A DNA stretch of 64,000 bases from Microbacterium tenebrionis (GCF_903645325.1 NZ_CAHJXQ010000002.1:186001-250000), one strand, 5' to 3'; positions 18,930 to 27,438 are shown, counted from the first letter of the stretch. The notes: generated by a model from the sequence alone, not told the origin. Numbers and translations: made by a program.

Positions 18930-19165
18930 TCACGCTTGAGCCGCTTGATCTCCACTGTCGCGTCAGTCCTCACACCGGGACGGTCTCCGGCGTCGACCTG
19001 CTCCCGGCGGATCCAGGTGCGGATCGTTTCCGGCGATCCGATCCCGACTATCTGCGCGACCGCAGTCATCGCGGCATACTCGCTCGGATAATCGGATCGC
19101 ACCTCGGCGACCATACGGAAAGCGCGCTCACGAAGCTCGCGCGAATACTTAATGGGACGTCCCAT
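18930..19165 (-). pseudogene. IS3-family orfA, N-terminal half
   Basis: From the ATG at 19165 the minus strand reads MGRPIKYSRELRERAFRMVA and continues through a helix-turn-helix (AMTAVAQIVGIGSPETIRTWI) to EIKRLKRD. There the IS21 element begins. The second half continues at 16599. It is an interrupted but otherwise well preserved orfA, showing that the IS21 insertion is recent. Confidence 0.85.
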
Positions 19166-19226
19166 AAGACAGATCCCTCCAAGGAATCCTGTCGCCGGAC
19201 ATGCCGGGCCGAGTCGGACCGCTCCC

Positions 19227-19266
19227 CGGTGCCCCCACTGGGACTCGAACCCAGACTGAAGCGATT
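19227..19266 (-). repeat. attR: right attachment repeat inside the tRNA gene
   Basis: This is the intact counterpart of 5093-5132 (39 of 40 bases identical). It comprises the four bases beyond the tRNA 3' end plus the acceptor, T arm, variable loop and half of the anticodon stem. The tRNA reads toward the island, so its 3' end was rebuilt by the element on integration. Confidence 0.88.
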
Positions 19267-19302
19267 TTAAGTCGCCTGCCTCTGCCATTGGGCTATGGGG
19301 GC
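19230..19302 (-). tRNA. tRNA with UAA anticodon (tRNA-Leu by codon), short variable loop
   Basis: Folded by eye on the minus strand, it has a 7-bp acceptor stem (GCCCCCA with TGGGGGC), a D arm of 3-4 bp, an anticodon stem GGCGA/TCGCT with loop CTTAAAA, a variable loop of only 5 bases (TCAGT), a T stem CTGGG/CCCAG with TTCGAGT, and discriminator A. The anticodon UAA reads the leucine codon UUA. Bacterial leucine tRNAs normally have a long variable arm, so this class I body is unusual. CCA is not encoded. It is the integration site of the island. Confidence 0.85.
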
Positions 19303-19345
19303 GTGACACCTCAGCCTACTCGCGCGTCTGCGCGGGCCGAGGTCG

Positions 19346-19351
19346 TAGGGT
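19346..19351 (+). promoter_or_regulatory. TAGGGT -10 box for a leaderless start
   Basis: TAGGGT ends six bases before the GTG at 19358. It lies just behind the 5' end of the divergent tRNA gene, so the two promoters are within about 50 bases of each other. Confidence 0.5.
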
Positions 19352-19357
19352 GGGGGA

Positions 19358-20587
19358 GTGCTCGACCTCACGGCTCTCTCGACGTCGCCCGCCGATCGCG
19401 CCTGGGAGGACCCCGCCCGATGGTGGCCGCGGCTGACGGAGGCCACTGCGCATCTGGCGGCACCGGTCGGAGTCATCGACCTCGACGCCCTGCGGCACAA
19501 TGCGATGGACATGCTGGTCCGCGCGGGCGGCATCCCGATCCGGGTCGCCTCCAAGTCCGTACGGGTGCGGGCCGTCCTCGATGCCGTGCTGCGCATCCCC
19601 GGTTATCGGGGCATCCTGGCGTACTCGCTCGCCGAAGCCCTCTGGCTCGCCGAGACCCACGACGACATCGTGCTCGGCTACCCGACCGTCGACAGGGTGG
19701 GCCTCGAACGCCTCGTCCACGACGACGCGGCAGCCTCGCGCATCACGCTCATGGTCGACGATCCGGCCCACCTCGACCTCGTCGACAGCGTCGCCGCACC
19801 CGGATCACGTGCCGCTGTCCGCGTCGCGATCGATGCCGACGCCTCCTGGCGCTCCGCGGCGCTCGGGCATATCGGCGTGCGCCGCTCGCCCCTGTTCACC
19901 GCATCCGACGTGACGCGCTTCGCGCGCACGATCCTCGCCCGCCGCGGATTCAAGCTCGTGGGGCTCCAGATGTACGAGGCGCAGATCGCCGGACAGGGCG
20001 ACAACGGCTCGGACGCCCCCGTCATCCGCACGGTGCAGGCGCGTTCTCGGGCCGAGCTGCGCACCCGCCGTGCGGAGATCGCCGACGCGCTCACCGACCT
20101 CGCCCCGCTGGAGTTCCTCAACGGCGGGGGGACCGGATCGCTCGAGTTCACCGGCGGCGACGAGGCCGTCACCGAGGCCTCGGCCGGGAGCGGGCTGCTC
20201 GGCGGGCACCTGTTCGACGGCTACCGGTCGTTCCGGCCCGCTCCGGCGAGCGCGTTCGCCTTCGACGTCGTCCGCCGCCCCGCCGCCGACATCGCCACCG
20301 TGCTCGGCGGCGGATGGATCGCCTCGGGTCCAGCCCTCGCCTCGCGCCAGCCGCGCGCGGTATGGCCAGGCGGCCTGCGCACGATGCCGCGGGAAGCGGC
20401 GGGCGAGGTGCAGACCCCGCTGCAGGGTCGTTCTGCGGCCGACCTGCGGATCGGCGACCGCGTGTGGTTCCGGCACGCGAAGAGCGGCGAGGGCGCCGAG
20501 CACATCGACGCGTACCGGCTCGTGTCGGGGTCCGAGGTGATCGACGAGCTTCCCACGTATCGCGGCGAGGGGAAGGCGTTCCTGTGA
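19358..20587 (+). CDS. Amino-acid deaminase/aldolase (alanine racemase-like N-terminal fold)
   Basis: A 409-residue PLP enzyme of the D-threonine aldolase/D-amino-acid dehydratase group (fold type III). The PLP lysine is probably Lys66 in RVASKSVR, at the end of the first barrel strand. The conserved GGGTGS phosphate-binding stretch is near residue 255, and the C-terminal domain GDRVWFRHAKSGE supplies metal or substrate ligands. The substrate is not predictable. The stop overlaps the next start (GTGA), linking it to a sugar-lactone oxidase. Confidence 0.88.
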   Translation: MLDLTALSTSPADRAWEDPARWWPRLTEATAHLAAPVGVIDLDALRHNAMDMLVRAGGIPIRVASKSVRVRAVLDAVLRIPGYRGILAYSLAEALWLAETHDDIVLGYPTVDRVGLERLVHDDAAASRITLMVDDPAHLDLVDSVAAPGSRAAVRVAIDADASWRSAALGHIGVRRSPLFTASDVTRFARTILARRGFKLVGLQMYEAQIAGQGDNGSDAPVIRTVQARSRAELRTRRAEIADALTDLAPLEFLNGGGTGSLEFTGGDEAVTEASAGSGLLGGHLFDGYRSFRPAPASAFAFDVVRRPAADIATVLGGGWIASGPALASRQPRAVWPGGLRTMPREAAGEVQTPLQGRSAADLRIGDRVWFRHAKSGEGAEHIDAYRLVSGSEVIDELPTYRGEGKAFL

Positions 20588-21897
20588 CCAGACCCGGCGG
20601 CACATGGCAGAACTGGGGGCGGTCGGCGTCGATCAGGCCCGCCCGCGTGGAGCGGCCGCGCAGCCCGGAGGGCGTGCAGCGCGCCGTGCTGGCGGCGATC
20701 GCGCAGGATCTGCCCATCAAGGCCGTGGGCGCGGGGCACAGCTTCGCAGGGATCGCCGTCGCCCCCGGTGTGCTGCTCGAACTCGACGATCTGCAGGGAC
20801 TCGTCTCGGTCGACGTCGAACGGTCGCGGGTCACGCTGCTGGCAGGCACGCGCCTGCACCGCATCCCGCGGATGCTGGCACCGCACGGCCTGGCGATGCA
20901 GAACCTCGGCGACATCGATCGGCAGTCGATCGCCGGAGCCATCTCGACCGGAACTCACGGCACGGGCGCCGGCTTCGGCGGACTCGCCACCCAGGTCGTC
21001 GGCGCGACGCTGATCACGGCCGCAGGCGAGTTCCTGCGCGTCGATGAGAACGACAACCCCGAGCTGCTCCCGGCCGTCGCGCTGGGACTGGGCGCACTCG
21101 GCATCCTCGTCGAGGTGACGCTGCAGTGCGTGCCCGCCTTCGTCATGCACGCGATCGACGAGCCTGCGCCGCTCGAGGACGTCCTCGAGACCGTCCACGA
21201 CCGTGCTGCGGCATCCGACCATTTCGAGTTCTACTGGTTCCCGCACACCGAGGTCGCCCTCACCAAGCGGCAGACACGGCTTGCGGAGTCCGCACCGCGC
21301 AGGCCACTGCCGGTGGCGGGGCGCTGGATCGACGAGACGCTCCTGTCCAACGGCGTCTACCGCGTCGTCTGCGCAGCGGGGCAGGTCATCCCCGCCATCA
21401 CTCCGCCGTTCAGCCGGCTGGCGGTGAGACTGACCGGGGACCGCGAGTACACCGACCGGTCGCACACCGTGCTCACGCAGAGCCGGAACGTGCGCTTCCG
21501 CGAGATGGAGTACGCGCTGCCCGCCGAGAACGTCGTCCCGGCTTTCCGCGAGATCCAGCAGCTGATCCGCCGCAAGGGCTGGCGGATCGAGTTCCCCATC
21601 GAGGTCCGGTTCGCGGCCGCCGACGAGTTGTGGCTCTCCACCGCGCACGGCAGGGCGAGCGGATACATAGCCGTCCACCGGTACTGGCGCGCCGATCCCA
21701 CCGAGTACTTCGAGGCCGTCGAGCAGATCTGCCTCGAACACGGCGGCCGGCCGCACTGGGGCAAACTGCACACGCTGGATGCGCGCCAGCTGCGGGAGCG
21801 CTACCCGCGGTTCGACGAGTTCACCGCCTTGCGCGATCGGCTCGACCCCGAGCGGCGGTTCGCGAACCGGTACCTGGATCGGGTGCTCGGGCAGTGA
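20584..21897 (+). CDS. D-arabinono-1,4-lactone oxidase family FAD enzyme
   Basis: A 437-residue FAD-linked oxidase. The N-terminal VAO-type FAD domain contains VGAGHSFAGIAV, whose histidine is a possible covalent flavin site, and GAISTGTHGTG. The C-terminal ALO domain ends with HWGKLH, the HWxK motif of aldonolactone oxidases. Such enzymes oxidise L-gulono-, D-arabinono- or related sugar lactones with oxygen or another acceptor. The GTG overlaps the previous stop, so the pair forms an operon. Confidence 0.9.
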   Translation: MTRPGGTWQNWGRSASIRPARVERPRSPEGVQRAVLAAIAQDLPIKAVGAGHSFAGIAVAPGVLLELDDLQGLVSVDVERSRVTLLAGTRLHRIPRMLAPHGLAMQNLGDIDRQSIAGAISTGTHGTGAGFGGLATQVVGATLITAAGEFLRVDENDNPELLPAVALGLGALGILVEVTLQCVPAFVMHAIDEPAPLEDVLETVHDRAAASDHFEFYWFPHTEVALTKRQTRLAESAPRRPLPVAGRWIDETLLSNGVYRVVCAAGQVIPAITPPFSRLAVRLTGDREYTDRSHTVLTQSRNVRFREMEYALPAENVVPAFREIQQLIRRKGWRIEFPIEVRFAAADELWLSTAHGRASGYIAVHRYWRADPTEYFEAVEQICLEHGGRPHWGKLHTLDARQLRERYPRFDEFTALRDRLDPERRFANRYLDRVLGQ

Positions 21898-21966
21898 CGA
21901 TGCCCAGTTCACACGCAGGGTGCCTCGGTAGGATGAAGGAAATTCGGTCCAAGGGGGTTGCCTGAC

Positions 21967-22533
21967 ATGGAATGGCTCATTCCGGTACTGATCGTCGTCG
22001 CGGTACTGGTGCTCGTCGGCATCTACCTCTGGGCGACGTACAACTCCCTGGTCCAGCTGAACGTCCGCGTCGACGAGGCATGGAGCGGCATCACGGTCCA
22101 GCTCAAGAGACGGGCCGACCTCATCCCGAACCTCATCGAGACGGTCAAGGGATACGCCTCGCACGAGAAGGCGGTCTTCGAGAACGTCACGCGCGCCAGG
22201 GCCGAGACGCTGGCCGCGACGAGCCCCGGTGAGGCGGGGATCGCCGAGGGCCACCTGCAGCAGGCGCTGAAGAGCCTGTTCGCCGTCGCCGAGGCCTATC
22301 CGCAGCTGCAGGCCAGCCAGAACTTCCTTCAGGTGCAGCACTCGCTCGTCGACACGGAGGACAAGATCCAGGCCGCCCGGCGCTTCTACAACGGCGGCGT
22401 GCGCGAGTTGAACACCAAGATCAAGGTGTTCCCGAACAACCTCTTCGCCCGAAGCCTCGGATTCACCGAACGCGAGTTCTTCGAGGTGGCCGACGGCGCA
22501 GCGATCGCCGAGCCGCCGCGCGTGCAGTTCTGA
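21967..22533 (+). CDS. lemA: LemA family membrane protein
   Basis: A 188-residue protein with an N-terminal membrane helix (about 3-24, WLIPVLIVVAVLVLVGIYLW) and a helical bundle carrying the signature AWSGITVQLKRRADLIPNL and VRELNTKIKVFPNNL. ATG 21967 with AAGGGGG at 21951-21957 is preferred over the TTG three codons upstream. The function is unknown. LemA is often beside a TPM-domain (YgcG) protein, which is missing here. Confidence 0.92.
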   Translation: MEWLIPVLIVVAVLVLVGIYLWATYNSLVQLNVRVDEAWSGITVQLKRRADLIPNLIETVKGYASHEKAVFENVTRARAETLAATSPGEAGIAEGHLQQALKSLFAVAEAYPQLQASQNFLQVQHSLVDTEDKIQAARRFYNGGVRELNTKIKVFPNNLFARSLGFTEREFFEVADGAAIAEPPRVQF

Positions 22534-22536
22534 TCG

Positions 22537-23010
22537 TCACCACACCGACAGCACGACGCCGGCGTTCTTGACGGTCACATCACCGCGCAGCTTCCAGTCC
22601 TCGGTGCGGTAGGTCACGGAGGTCGACTCGCCGTCCGTGCCCGTCCCGGTGAGGGTCGCGACGAGCACGCCGCCGTCGGCGCGGAACGTCGGCAGCGTCA
22701 CGGCGAGCATCGGCGGTTCCTCGACGCGGAACCGGATGCCGTCGACCTCGGCGAGCTCCGCGGCCCAGGGGATCCGGAAGCCGCACGCCTCCGGGATCTC
22801 CGTCGAGGGGCGGGTGCACGCCTCGACCACGGCATCCAGTCGCTGCTGGGCCACCGCCTCCAGTTGCGCATCGCTGAGCTCCACTCCGATTCCGGACGCG
22901 GATCGCGGGCCTGTGGCCGTGCGCGGCCAGAGCGTTACGACGACGACGGCGACCACGACGAGTCCGACAGCGACGATCACTGCGACGCCCACGCGCGCCC
23001 GTCTGGTCAC
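22537..23010 (-). CDS. Hypothetical single-pass membrane protein
   Basis: A 157-residue protein not recognised. It has a short basic N-terminus, one membrane helix (about 7-29, VGVAVIVAVGLVVVAVVVVT) and an external beta-rich domain with two cysteines (VEACTRPSTEIPEACGF) that may pair. GTG 23010 overlaps the stop of the upstream YcaQ-like gene (GTGA), so it is co-translated with it. Confidence 0.8.
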   Translation of the reverse strand: MTRRARVGVAVIVAVGLVVVAVVVVTLWPRTATGPRSASGIGVELSDAQLEAVAQQRLDAVVEACTRPSTEIPEACGFRIPWAAELAEVDGIRFRVEEPPMLAVTLPTFRADGGVLVATLTGTGTDGESTSVTYRTEDWKLRGDVTVKNAGVVLSVW

Positions 23011-24266
23011 GCAGGCACCTCGCGATGGTGCACGTGCCGTGCGATCCCGCCGCGCGCGACGTGCAGGGCGCCTGCGACGGCATCGGCCGCGTCGCCCCAT
23101 CCGGAGACGGAGATGTTCTCCAGACCCTGCCAGGATGCCGCCAGGGCCAGCTCCTGAGCCACGGCCTCGGCGTCCTCGGGATGCGCGTGCGGCTCCCACC
23201 ACGCCGACTGCACCTGCAGTGTCGACGACGAGCGTTCGGCCTTCAGATCCACGCGGGCGACGATCCGATCGCCGACCAGGACGGGCAGTGAGTAGTAGCC
23301 GAAGCGGCGCTTTTCGGCGGGCACGTAGATCTCGATCCGGTAGTCCAGGTCGAACGCGCGCAGTGCGCGTTCGCGGAACCACACGACGGGGTCGAACGGT
23401 GTGAGCAGAGCTGCGGCGTCCACGCGGCGCGGGACGACGGCGTCCCGGTGCATCCACGACGCAACAGGCTTCCCGCCGCGCTCCCACCCGCGCACCTGCA
23501 CGGGGCTGAGCTCTCCGGCGTCGACGAGGTCTTCGATCGCGCGGCGCACCGCCCCTCGGTCACGGATGCGGTAGTAGTCCGCAAGGTCGGTCTCGGTGGC
23601 GACCCCCTGGGAGCGCGCGGCGCGGCGCATCAGCTCGGTGATCGCATCCTGGCGCGGCACCTCGCGCGCACGCACCTCTTCCGGGATCACGTGCTCCTCG
23701 AGCGCGTACACCCGCTCGAACCCCCGCCTGCCGCTGATCGCGACGTCACCGATGCGCCACAGGTGCTCGAGAGCGATCTTGATCTCGTCCCAGTCCCACC
23801 AGCTGCCTCGATCACGAGGGGCGTCGGCTCGCAACTCGGCCGGCCGGAGCGGGCCTCGATCACGAAGCTCGTCCTGCACCCAGGCGAGGGTGCGGGCGTT
23901 CTGGCTCGCCCACGAGTCCGGTGCCGACCATCGCCGCCGGAAGTCATCCATGCGGAACCGCCAGAGCGACCAGTCCTCGACGGGCACGAACGTCGCCTCG
24001 TGGGCGAGGTACTCGACGTAGTGGGTCGTCGTGGACAGGAAGACGCGGTCCAGCAGCGCGGGGTCGTAGGAGCCGAGCCGCGAGAAGAGCGGCAGGTAAT
24101 GGCTGCGGGCGAACACGTTCACCGAGTCGATCTGCAGCACCCCGAGGCGTTCCATCGCCGCGTGCACGTGCCGTGCGGCGACGGTCGCCGTCGGGCGGCG
24201 ACGGGTGAATCCCTGGGCGGCCAGGGCTGCGCGTCTGGCCTGTGCGGCGCTGAGGGTCTCGGACAC
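23007..24266 (-). CDS. Winged-helix YcaQ/AlkX-like DNA glycosylase family protein
   Basis: A 419-residue member of the HTH_42/YcaQ family, whose E. coli and Streptomyces (AlkX/AlkZ) members remove bulky or crosslinked bases. Landmarks are LGVLQIDSVNVFARSHYLPL near residue 35 and the beta-barrel segment FGYYSLPVLVGDRIVARVDLK. The catalytic motif of this group, QxQ or QxD, is likely the LQIDSVNV stretch (Q-I-D). GTG 24266 follows a leaderless box TACGCT (24273-24278), with six bases between. Confidence 0.88.
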   Translation of the reverse strand: MSETLSAAQARRAALAAQGFTRRRPTATVAARHVHAAMERLGVLQIDSVNVFARSHYLPLFSRLGSYDPALLDRVFLSTTTHYVEYLAHEATFVPVEDWSLWRFRMDDFRRRWSAPDSWASQNARTLAWVQDELRDRGPLRPAELRADAPRDRGSWWDWDEIKIALEHLWRIGDVAISGRRGFERVYALEEHVIPEEVRAREVPRQDAITELMRRAARSQGVATETDLADYYRIRDRGAVRRAIEDLVDAGELSPVQVRGWERGGKPVASWMHRDAVVPRRVDAAALLTPFDPVVWFRERALRAFDLDYRIEIYVPAEKRRFGYYSLPVLVGDRIVARVDLKAERSSSTLQVQSAWWEPHAHPEDAEAVAQELALAASWQGLENISVSGWGDAADAVAGALHVARGGIARHVHHREVPA

Positions 24267-24334
24267 CCGGTCAGCGTACCCTCGGCGCCCGACAAGGGGA
24301 CGGCGGCGGCACAGCATCCGCACAGGCCCGCAAC

Positions 24335-24340
24335 TAGACT
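24335..24340 (+). promoter_or_regulatory. TAGACT -10 box for a leaderless start
   Basis: TAGACT ends six bases before the ATG at 24347. The opposite strand carries another such box at 24273-24278 for the divergent ycaQ-like gene, so the 80-base intergenic region holds two back-to-back promoters. Confidence 0.55.
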
Positions 24341-24346
24341 TGGCCC

Positions 24347-25540
24347 ATGACGGACCAGCAGCGCCCCCGCAAGCGCGATCTCCTGTGGGGTCGCATGCCC
24401 ACGGATCGGACGGTCTCGACCGAGGCCGACAACACCGTTCCGCTGTCGTTGCGCGTCAGCGCCGCCTACGCGTGGCGCCTGCTGCTGATCGCCGCGGCCG
24501 CCGGTGTCATCATCTGGATCGTCATCCAGCTCAAGCTCCTCGTCATCCCGCTGCTCATCGGCATCCTCATCACCGCGCTGCTGTGGCCCGCATTCGAATG
24601 GATGCTGCGCCACCGCTTCCCGCGCTGGGTGGCCATCGTGATCGCGCTGATGGGGACCATCGCGATCGTCGCCGGACTGCTGTGGCTGGTCGGATGGCAG
24701 ATCAGCCGCGAATGGGCGCAGGTCCAGGTGCGCACCACCCAGGCCGTCGACGAGTTCCGGCAGTACCTCATCGACGGGCCGCTGCACCTCACCGAGACGC
24801 AGATCCAGGACTACATCGATCAGGGTTTCGCGCTCATCCAGCAGCAGGCCGAACTGCTGTGGTCCGGCGCGCTCGCGATCGGCACGACCGCCGGTCACGT
24901 GCTCGTCGGCGCGCTGCTCACCCTGTTCATCCTCATCTGCCTGCTCGCCGACGGCGCGGGCATCTGGCGGTGGGCGACCAAGCTGTTCCCACGTGACGCT
25001 CGCCCCGCCGTCGACGCAGCCGCACGCAGCGGATGGCGCACGGTCGTCAACTACGCCAAGACGCAGCTGCTCGTCGCGACGATCGACTCGATCGGCATCG
25101 GCCTCGGCGCATTCCTGCTCGGGGTGCCGCTGGCGATCCCCGTCGCGGTGCTCGTCTTCCTCGGCGCGTTCGTCCCGATCGTCGGCGCCGTGACCACCGG
25201 AGCGGTGGCCGTGTTCCTCGCGCTCGTCTACAACGACCCGTGGAACGCGTTCTGGATGCTCGTCGTCGTCATCGGCGTGCAGCAGTTCGAAGGCCACGTG
25301 CTGCAGCCGATCCTCATGGGGACCGCCGTGAAAGTGCATCCCCTCGCCGTGGTCCTCGTCGTCGCCGGCGGATCGATGATCGCCGGCATTCCCGGCGCCC
25401 TGTTCGCCGTCCCGCTCGCCGCGTTCGTCAACGTCGTGGCCGTGACGTTGAGCACGGGCTCGTGGCGCACCGGCCGACAACCCGCCGGCGATCTCATCTG
25501 GAGCACAGTGCCGCGCGAGCGGCGACGGAGGAATACATGA
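24347..25540 (+). CDS. AI-2E family transporter (UPF0118 permease)
   Basis: A 397-residue membrane protein with about eight helices and a large central extracytoplasmic loop (about 125-190), the usual UPF0118 layout. The family includes E. coli TqsA and Na+/H+ antiporters, so a role in autoinducer-2 transport is possible but not proven, even with luxS 3 kb away. The stop overlaps the next gene's ATG (ATGA). Confidence 0.9.
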   Translation: MTDQQRPRKRDLLWGRMPTDRTVSTEADNTVPLSLRVSAAYAWRLLLIAAAAGVIIWIVIQLKLLVIPLLIGILITALLWPAFEWMLRHRFPRWVAIVIALMGTIAIVAGLLWLVGWQISREWAQVQVRTTQAVDEFRQYLIDGPLHLTETQIQDYIDQGFALIQQQAELLWSGALAIGTTAGHVLVGALLTLFILICLLADGAGIWRWATKLFPRDARPAVDAAARSGWRTVVNYAKTQLLVATIDSIGIGLGAFLLGVPLAIPVAVLVFLGAFVPIVGAVTTGAVAVFLALVYNDPWNAFWMLVVVIGVQQFEGHVLQPILMGTAVKVHPLAVVLVVAGGSMIAGIPGALFAVPLAAFVNVVAVTLSTGSWRTGRQPAGDLIWSTVPRERRRRNT

Positions 25541-26766
25541 GCGCAGTCCCCACCCTGGCCGAGTTCGAAGAAGCCGCACGGGGGCTGGAGAGCGTCATCT
25601 CCCATACGCCGACACTGCCGTCCAGAGCGCTGTCGGACATCCTCGGATCGCCCGTCGTGCTGAAGATGGAGAACCTGCAGCGCACCGGGTCGTTCAAGAT
25701 CCGCGGCGCGGGCCACCGGCTCGCTCAGCTCACCGCTGAGGAGCGATCGCACGGCGTGGTCGCGGCATCCGCCGGCAACCACGCGCAGGGCGTCGCGCTC
25801 GCGGCTCAAGCCCTCGGCATCCCGGCGACGATCTTCATGCCGCTCGGCGTTCCGGTGCCCAAGCTCCTGGCCACGCGCGGCTACGGCGCCGAGGTCGTCC
25901 TCGAGGGCGAGACCGTTGCCACATCCCTGCGCCTCGCCGCCGAGTTCGCGGAGCGGACCGGCGCCATCATGATCCACCCGTTCGACCACCGCGACATCGT
26001 GATCGGTCAGGGAACGCTCGGTCTCGAACTGATCGAGGACGCTCCGGACGTCGACACGATCCTCGTCGGAATCGGCGGGGGAGGCCTGATCGCGGGCGTC
26101 GCCGCAGCGGCGAAGGCCGCGGCCGAGAAGAACGGACGGACCGTCCGTGTCATCGGCGTCCAGGCCGAGAACGCCGCCGCCGTCGCGCCGTCGCTCGAGG
26201 CAGGGCATCCGGTCGAGATCACGACGCACCCGACGATCGCCGACGGCATCCTCGTCGCCAAGCCAGGGGATGTGCCGTTCGAGATCATCCGCGACCTCGT
26301 CGACGAGGTCGTCACGGTCAGCGACGACGACATCGCCCGCGCCCTGCTCATCCTCCTCGAGCAGGCCAAGGTCGTCGTCGAGCCCGCCGGGGCCGTCGGC
26401 GTCGCAGCGATCCTCGCCGGCAAGGTGCACGACACCGGTAACACGCTCGCAGTCCTCACGGGAGGCAACATCGACCCGCTGCTGCTGCAGCGCGTCGTCT
26501 CGCACGGGCTGGCGGCATCCGGTCGCTACCTGACGGTCCGCATCCCGCTGCCCGACCGTCCCGGCCAGCTGGCGCGGGTCTCGGAGCTCGTCGCCGAGGC
26601 CGGAGCCAACGTCATGGAGGTCATGCACACCCGCCACGGCCAGGGTCTGCAGATCAGCGAGGTCAGCCTGCAGCTGAGCATCGAGACGCGCGGCGCCGAG
26701 CACACCGAGCTGACGCTCGACACGCTGCGCCGGGCGGGATACGACCCCATCGTCGTCCCCGACTGA
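25537..26766 (+). CDS. ilvA: Threonine ammonia-lyase with C-terminal ACT domain
   Basis: A 409-residue PLP enzyme that deaminates threonine to 2-oxobutanoate. The PLP lysine is in ENLQRTGSFKIRGA (about residue 58), the phosphate loop is GIGGGGLIAG (about 180), and a single ACT domain occupies about 330-409 (VRIPLPDRPGQLARVSEL). A single ACT domain at this length is typical of the catabolic/TdcB-like or actinobacterial form rather than the two-ACT biosynthetic form. ATG 25537 overlaps the transporter stop. Confidence 0.93.
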   Translation: MSAVPTLAEFEEAARGLESVISHTPTLPSRALSDILGSPVVLKMENLQRTGSFKIRGAGHRLAQLTAEERSHGVVAASAGNHAQGVALAAQALGIPATIFMPLGVPVPKLLATRGYGAEVVLEGETVATSLRLAAEFAERTGAIMIHPFDHRDIVIGQGTLGLELIEDAPDVDTILVGIGGGGLIAGVAAAAKAAAEKNGRTVRVIGVQAENAAAVAPSLEAGHPVEITTHPTIADGILVAKPGDVPFEIIRDLVDEVVTVSDDDIARALLILLEQAKVVVEPAGAVGVAAILAGKVHDTGNTLAVLTGGNIDPLLLQRVVSHGLAASGRYLTVRIPLPDRPGQLARVSELVAEAGANVMEVMHTRHGQGLQISEVSLQLSIETRGAEHTELTLDTLRRAGYDPIVVPD

Positions 26767-26818
26767 TCCCGTCCTGCCGAGGCCCGATCGACAGACGACG
26801 AGCCGCACGAAACACCAG

Positions 26819-26863
26819 GGCCGCGCCGAGACAGCGACGAATCGTCGCAGTCTCGGCGCGGCC
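26819..26863. terminator. Bidirectional terminator between ilvA and greA
   Basis: GGCCGCGCCGAGAC (from 26819) pairs with GTCTCGGCGCGGCC (to 26863), and inner GCGACGA pairs with TCGTCGC. It forms a long, nearly perfect hairpin between two convergent genes. Confidence 0.85.
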
Positions 26864-26877
26864 TTGCGGTCTCGGCG

Positions 26878-27366
26878 TCAGCCGGCGTAGGTCTCCACGC
26901 CGGTGACCTCGACCGAGATCGACTTGCCGTTCGGGGCTTCGTACGACGTCTTCTCACCGATCTTGAGTCCCAGGATGGCCTGGCCCAGCGGGCTCGCCTC
27001 GCTGTACACGTCGAGGTCGGTGTCGCCGGCGATCTCGCGGCTGCCGAGCAGGAACTGCTCCTCGCCACCCGCGACGATCGCGGTCACGACCGTGCCCGGC
27101 TCGACGATGCCGCGGCTCGCAGGGGCCTCGCCGACCTTGGCGGTCTTCAGCAGCTGCTCGAGCGTACGGATGCGCGCCTCCTGCTTGCCCTGCTCGTCCT
27201 TCGCGGCGTGGTATCCGCCGTTCTCCTTGAGGTCGCCTTCTTCGCGGGCCGCTTCGATGCGCTTGGCGATCTCGTCGCGACCGACGGTGGAGAGGTGCTC
27301 GAGCTCGGCGACGAGCCGATCGTAGGCTTCCTGCGTGAGGAACGGGACCTGAGCGTCTGTGGACAC
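26878..27366 (-). CDS. greA: Transcript cleavage factor GreA
   Basis: A 162-residue GreA that rescues backtracked RNA polymerase. The N-terminal coiled coil (about 10-80) carries the acidic tip REEGDLKENGGYHAAK, and the C-terminal FKBP-like domain has SPLGQAILGLKIGE. GTG 27366 is preferred: AAGGAG lies 6 bases upstream. A longer frame from ATG 27381 would turn this ribosome-binding site into codons (MKEHA). Confidence 0.95.
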   Translation of the reverse strand: MSTDAQVPFLTQEAYDRLVAELEHLSTVGRDEIAKRIEAAREEGDLKENGGYHAAKDEQGKQEARIRTLEQLLKTAKVGEAPASRGIVEPGTVVTAIVAGGEEQFLLGSREIAGDTDLDVYSEASPLGQAILGLKIGEKTSYEAPNGKSISVEVTGVETYAG

Positions 27367-27438
27367 AGCGTGCTCCTTCATCGAACGCCCTTCAGGGCGA
27401 GTGTGCTGACCGCCGTCACGGCGGAGGGGATATGCCAA

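Larger units (their letters stand above)
15957..19216 (-). mobile_element. Decayed IS3-family element, split by an IS21-family element
   Basis: Imperfect terminal repeats are seen: GACTCG at 15958-15963 opens a block matching the reverse complement of the block ending at 19215 (about 20 of 26 positions). The element lies on the minus strand. Its orfA is interrupted at 16600-18929 by another IS, and its orfB has lost most of the catalytic core, so it cannot move by itself. It ends about 10 bases from the right attachment site, and may have replaced whatever integrase the island once had. Confidence 0.75.
5093..19266. mobile_element. tRNA-integrated stress/chaperone genomic island (~14.2 kb)
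   Basis: The segment between the two tRNA-derived repeats carries a chaperone and redox operon (dnaK to alpha/beta hydrolase), a general stress protein, and nested insertion sequences at the right end. Outside it, ndh with its terminator and the tRNA with the deaminase/aldolase gene would become neighbours if the island were excised, which is consistent with insertion into an older backbone. No integrase or excisionase is visible; it may have been lost when the IS elements arrived. Mobility is inferred, not shown. Confidence 0.85.
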
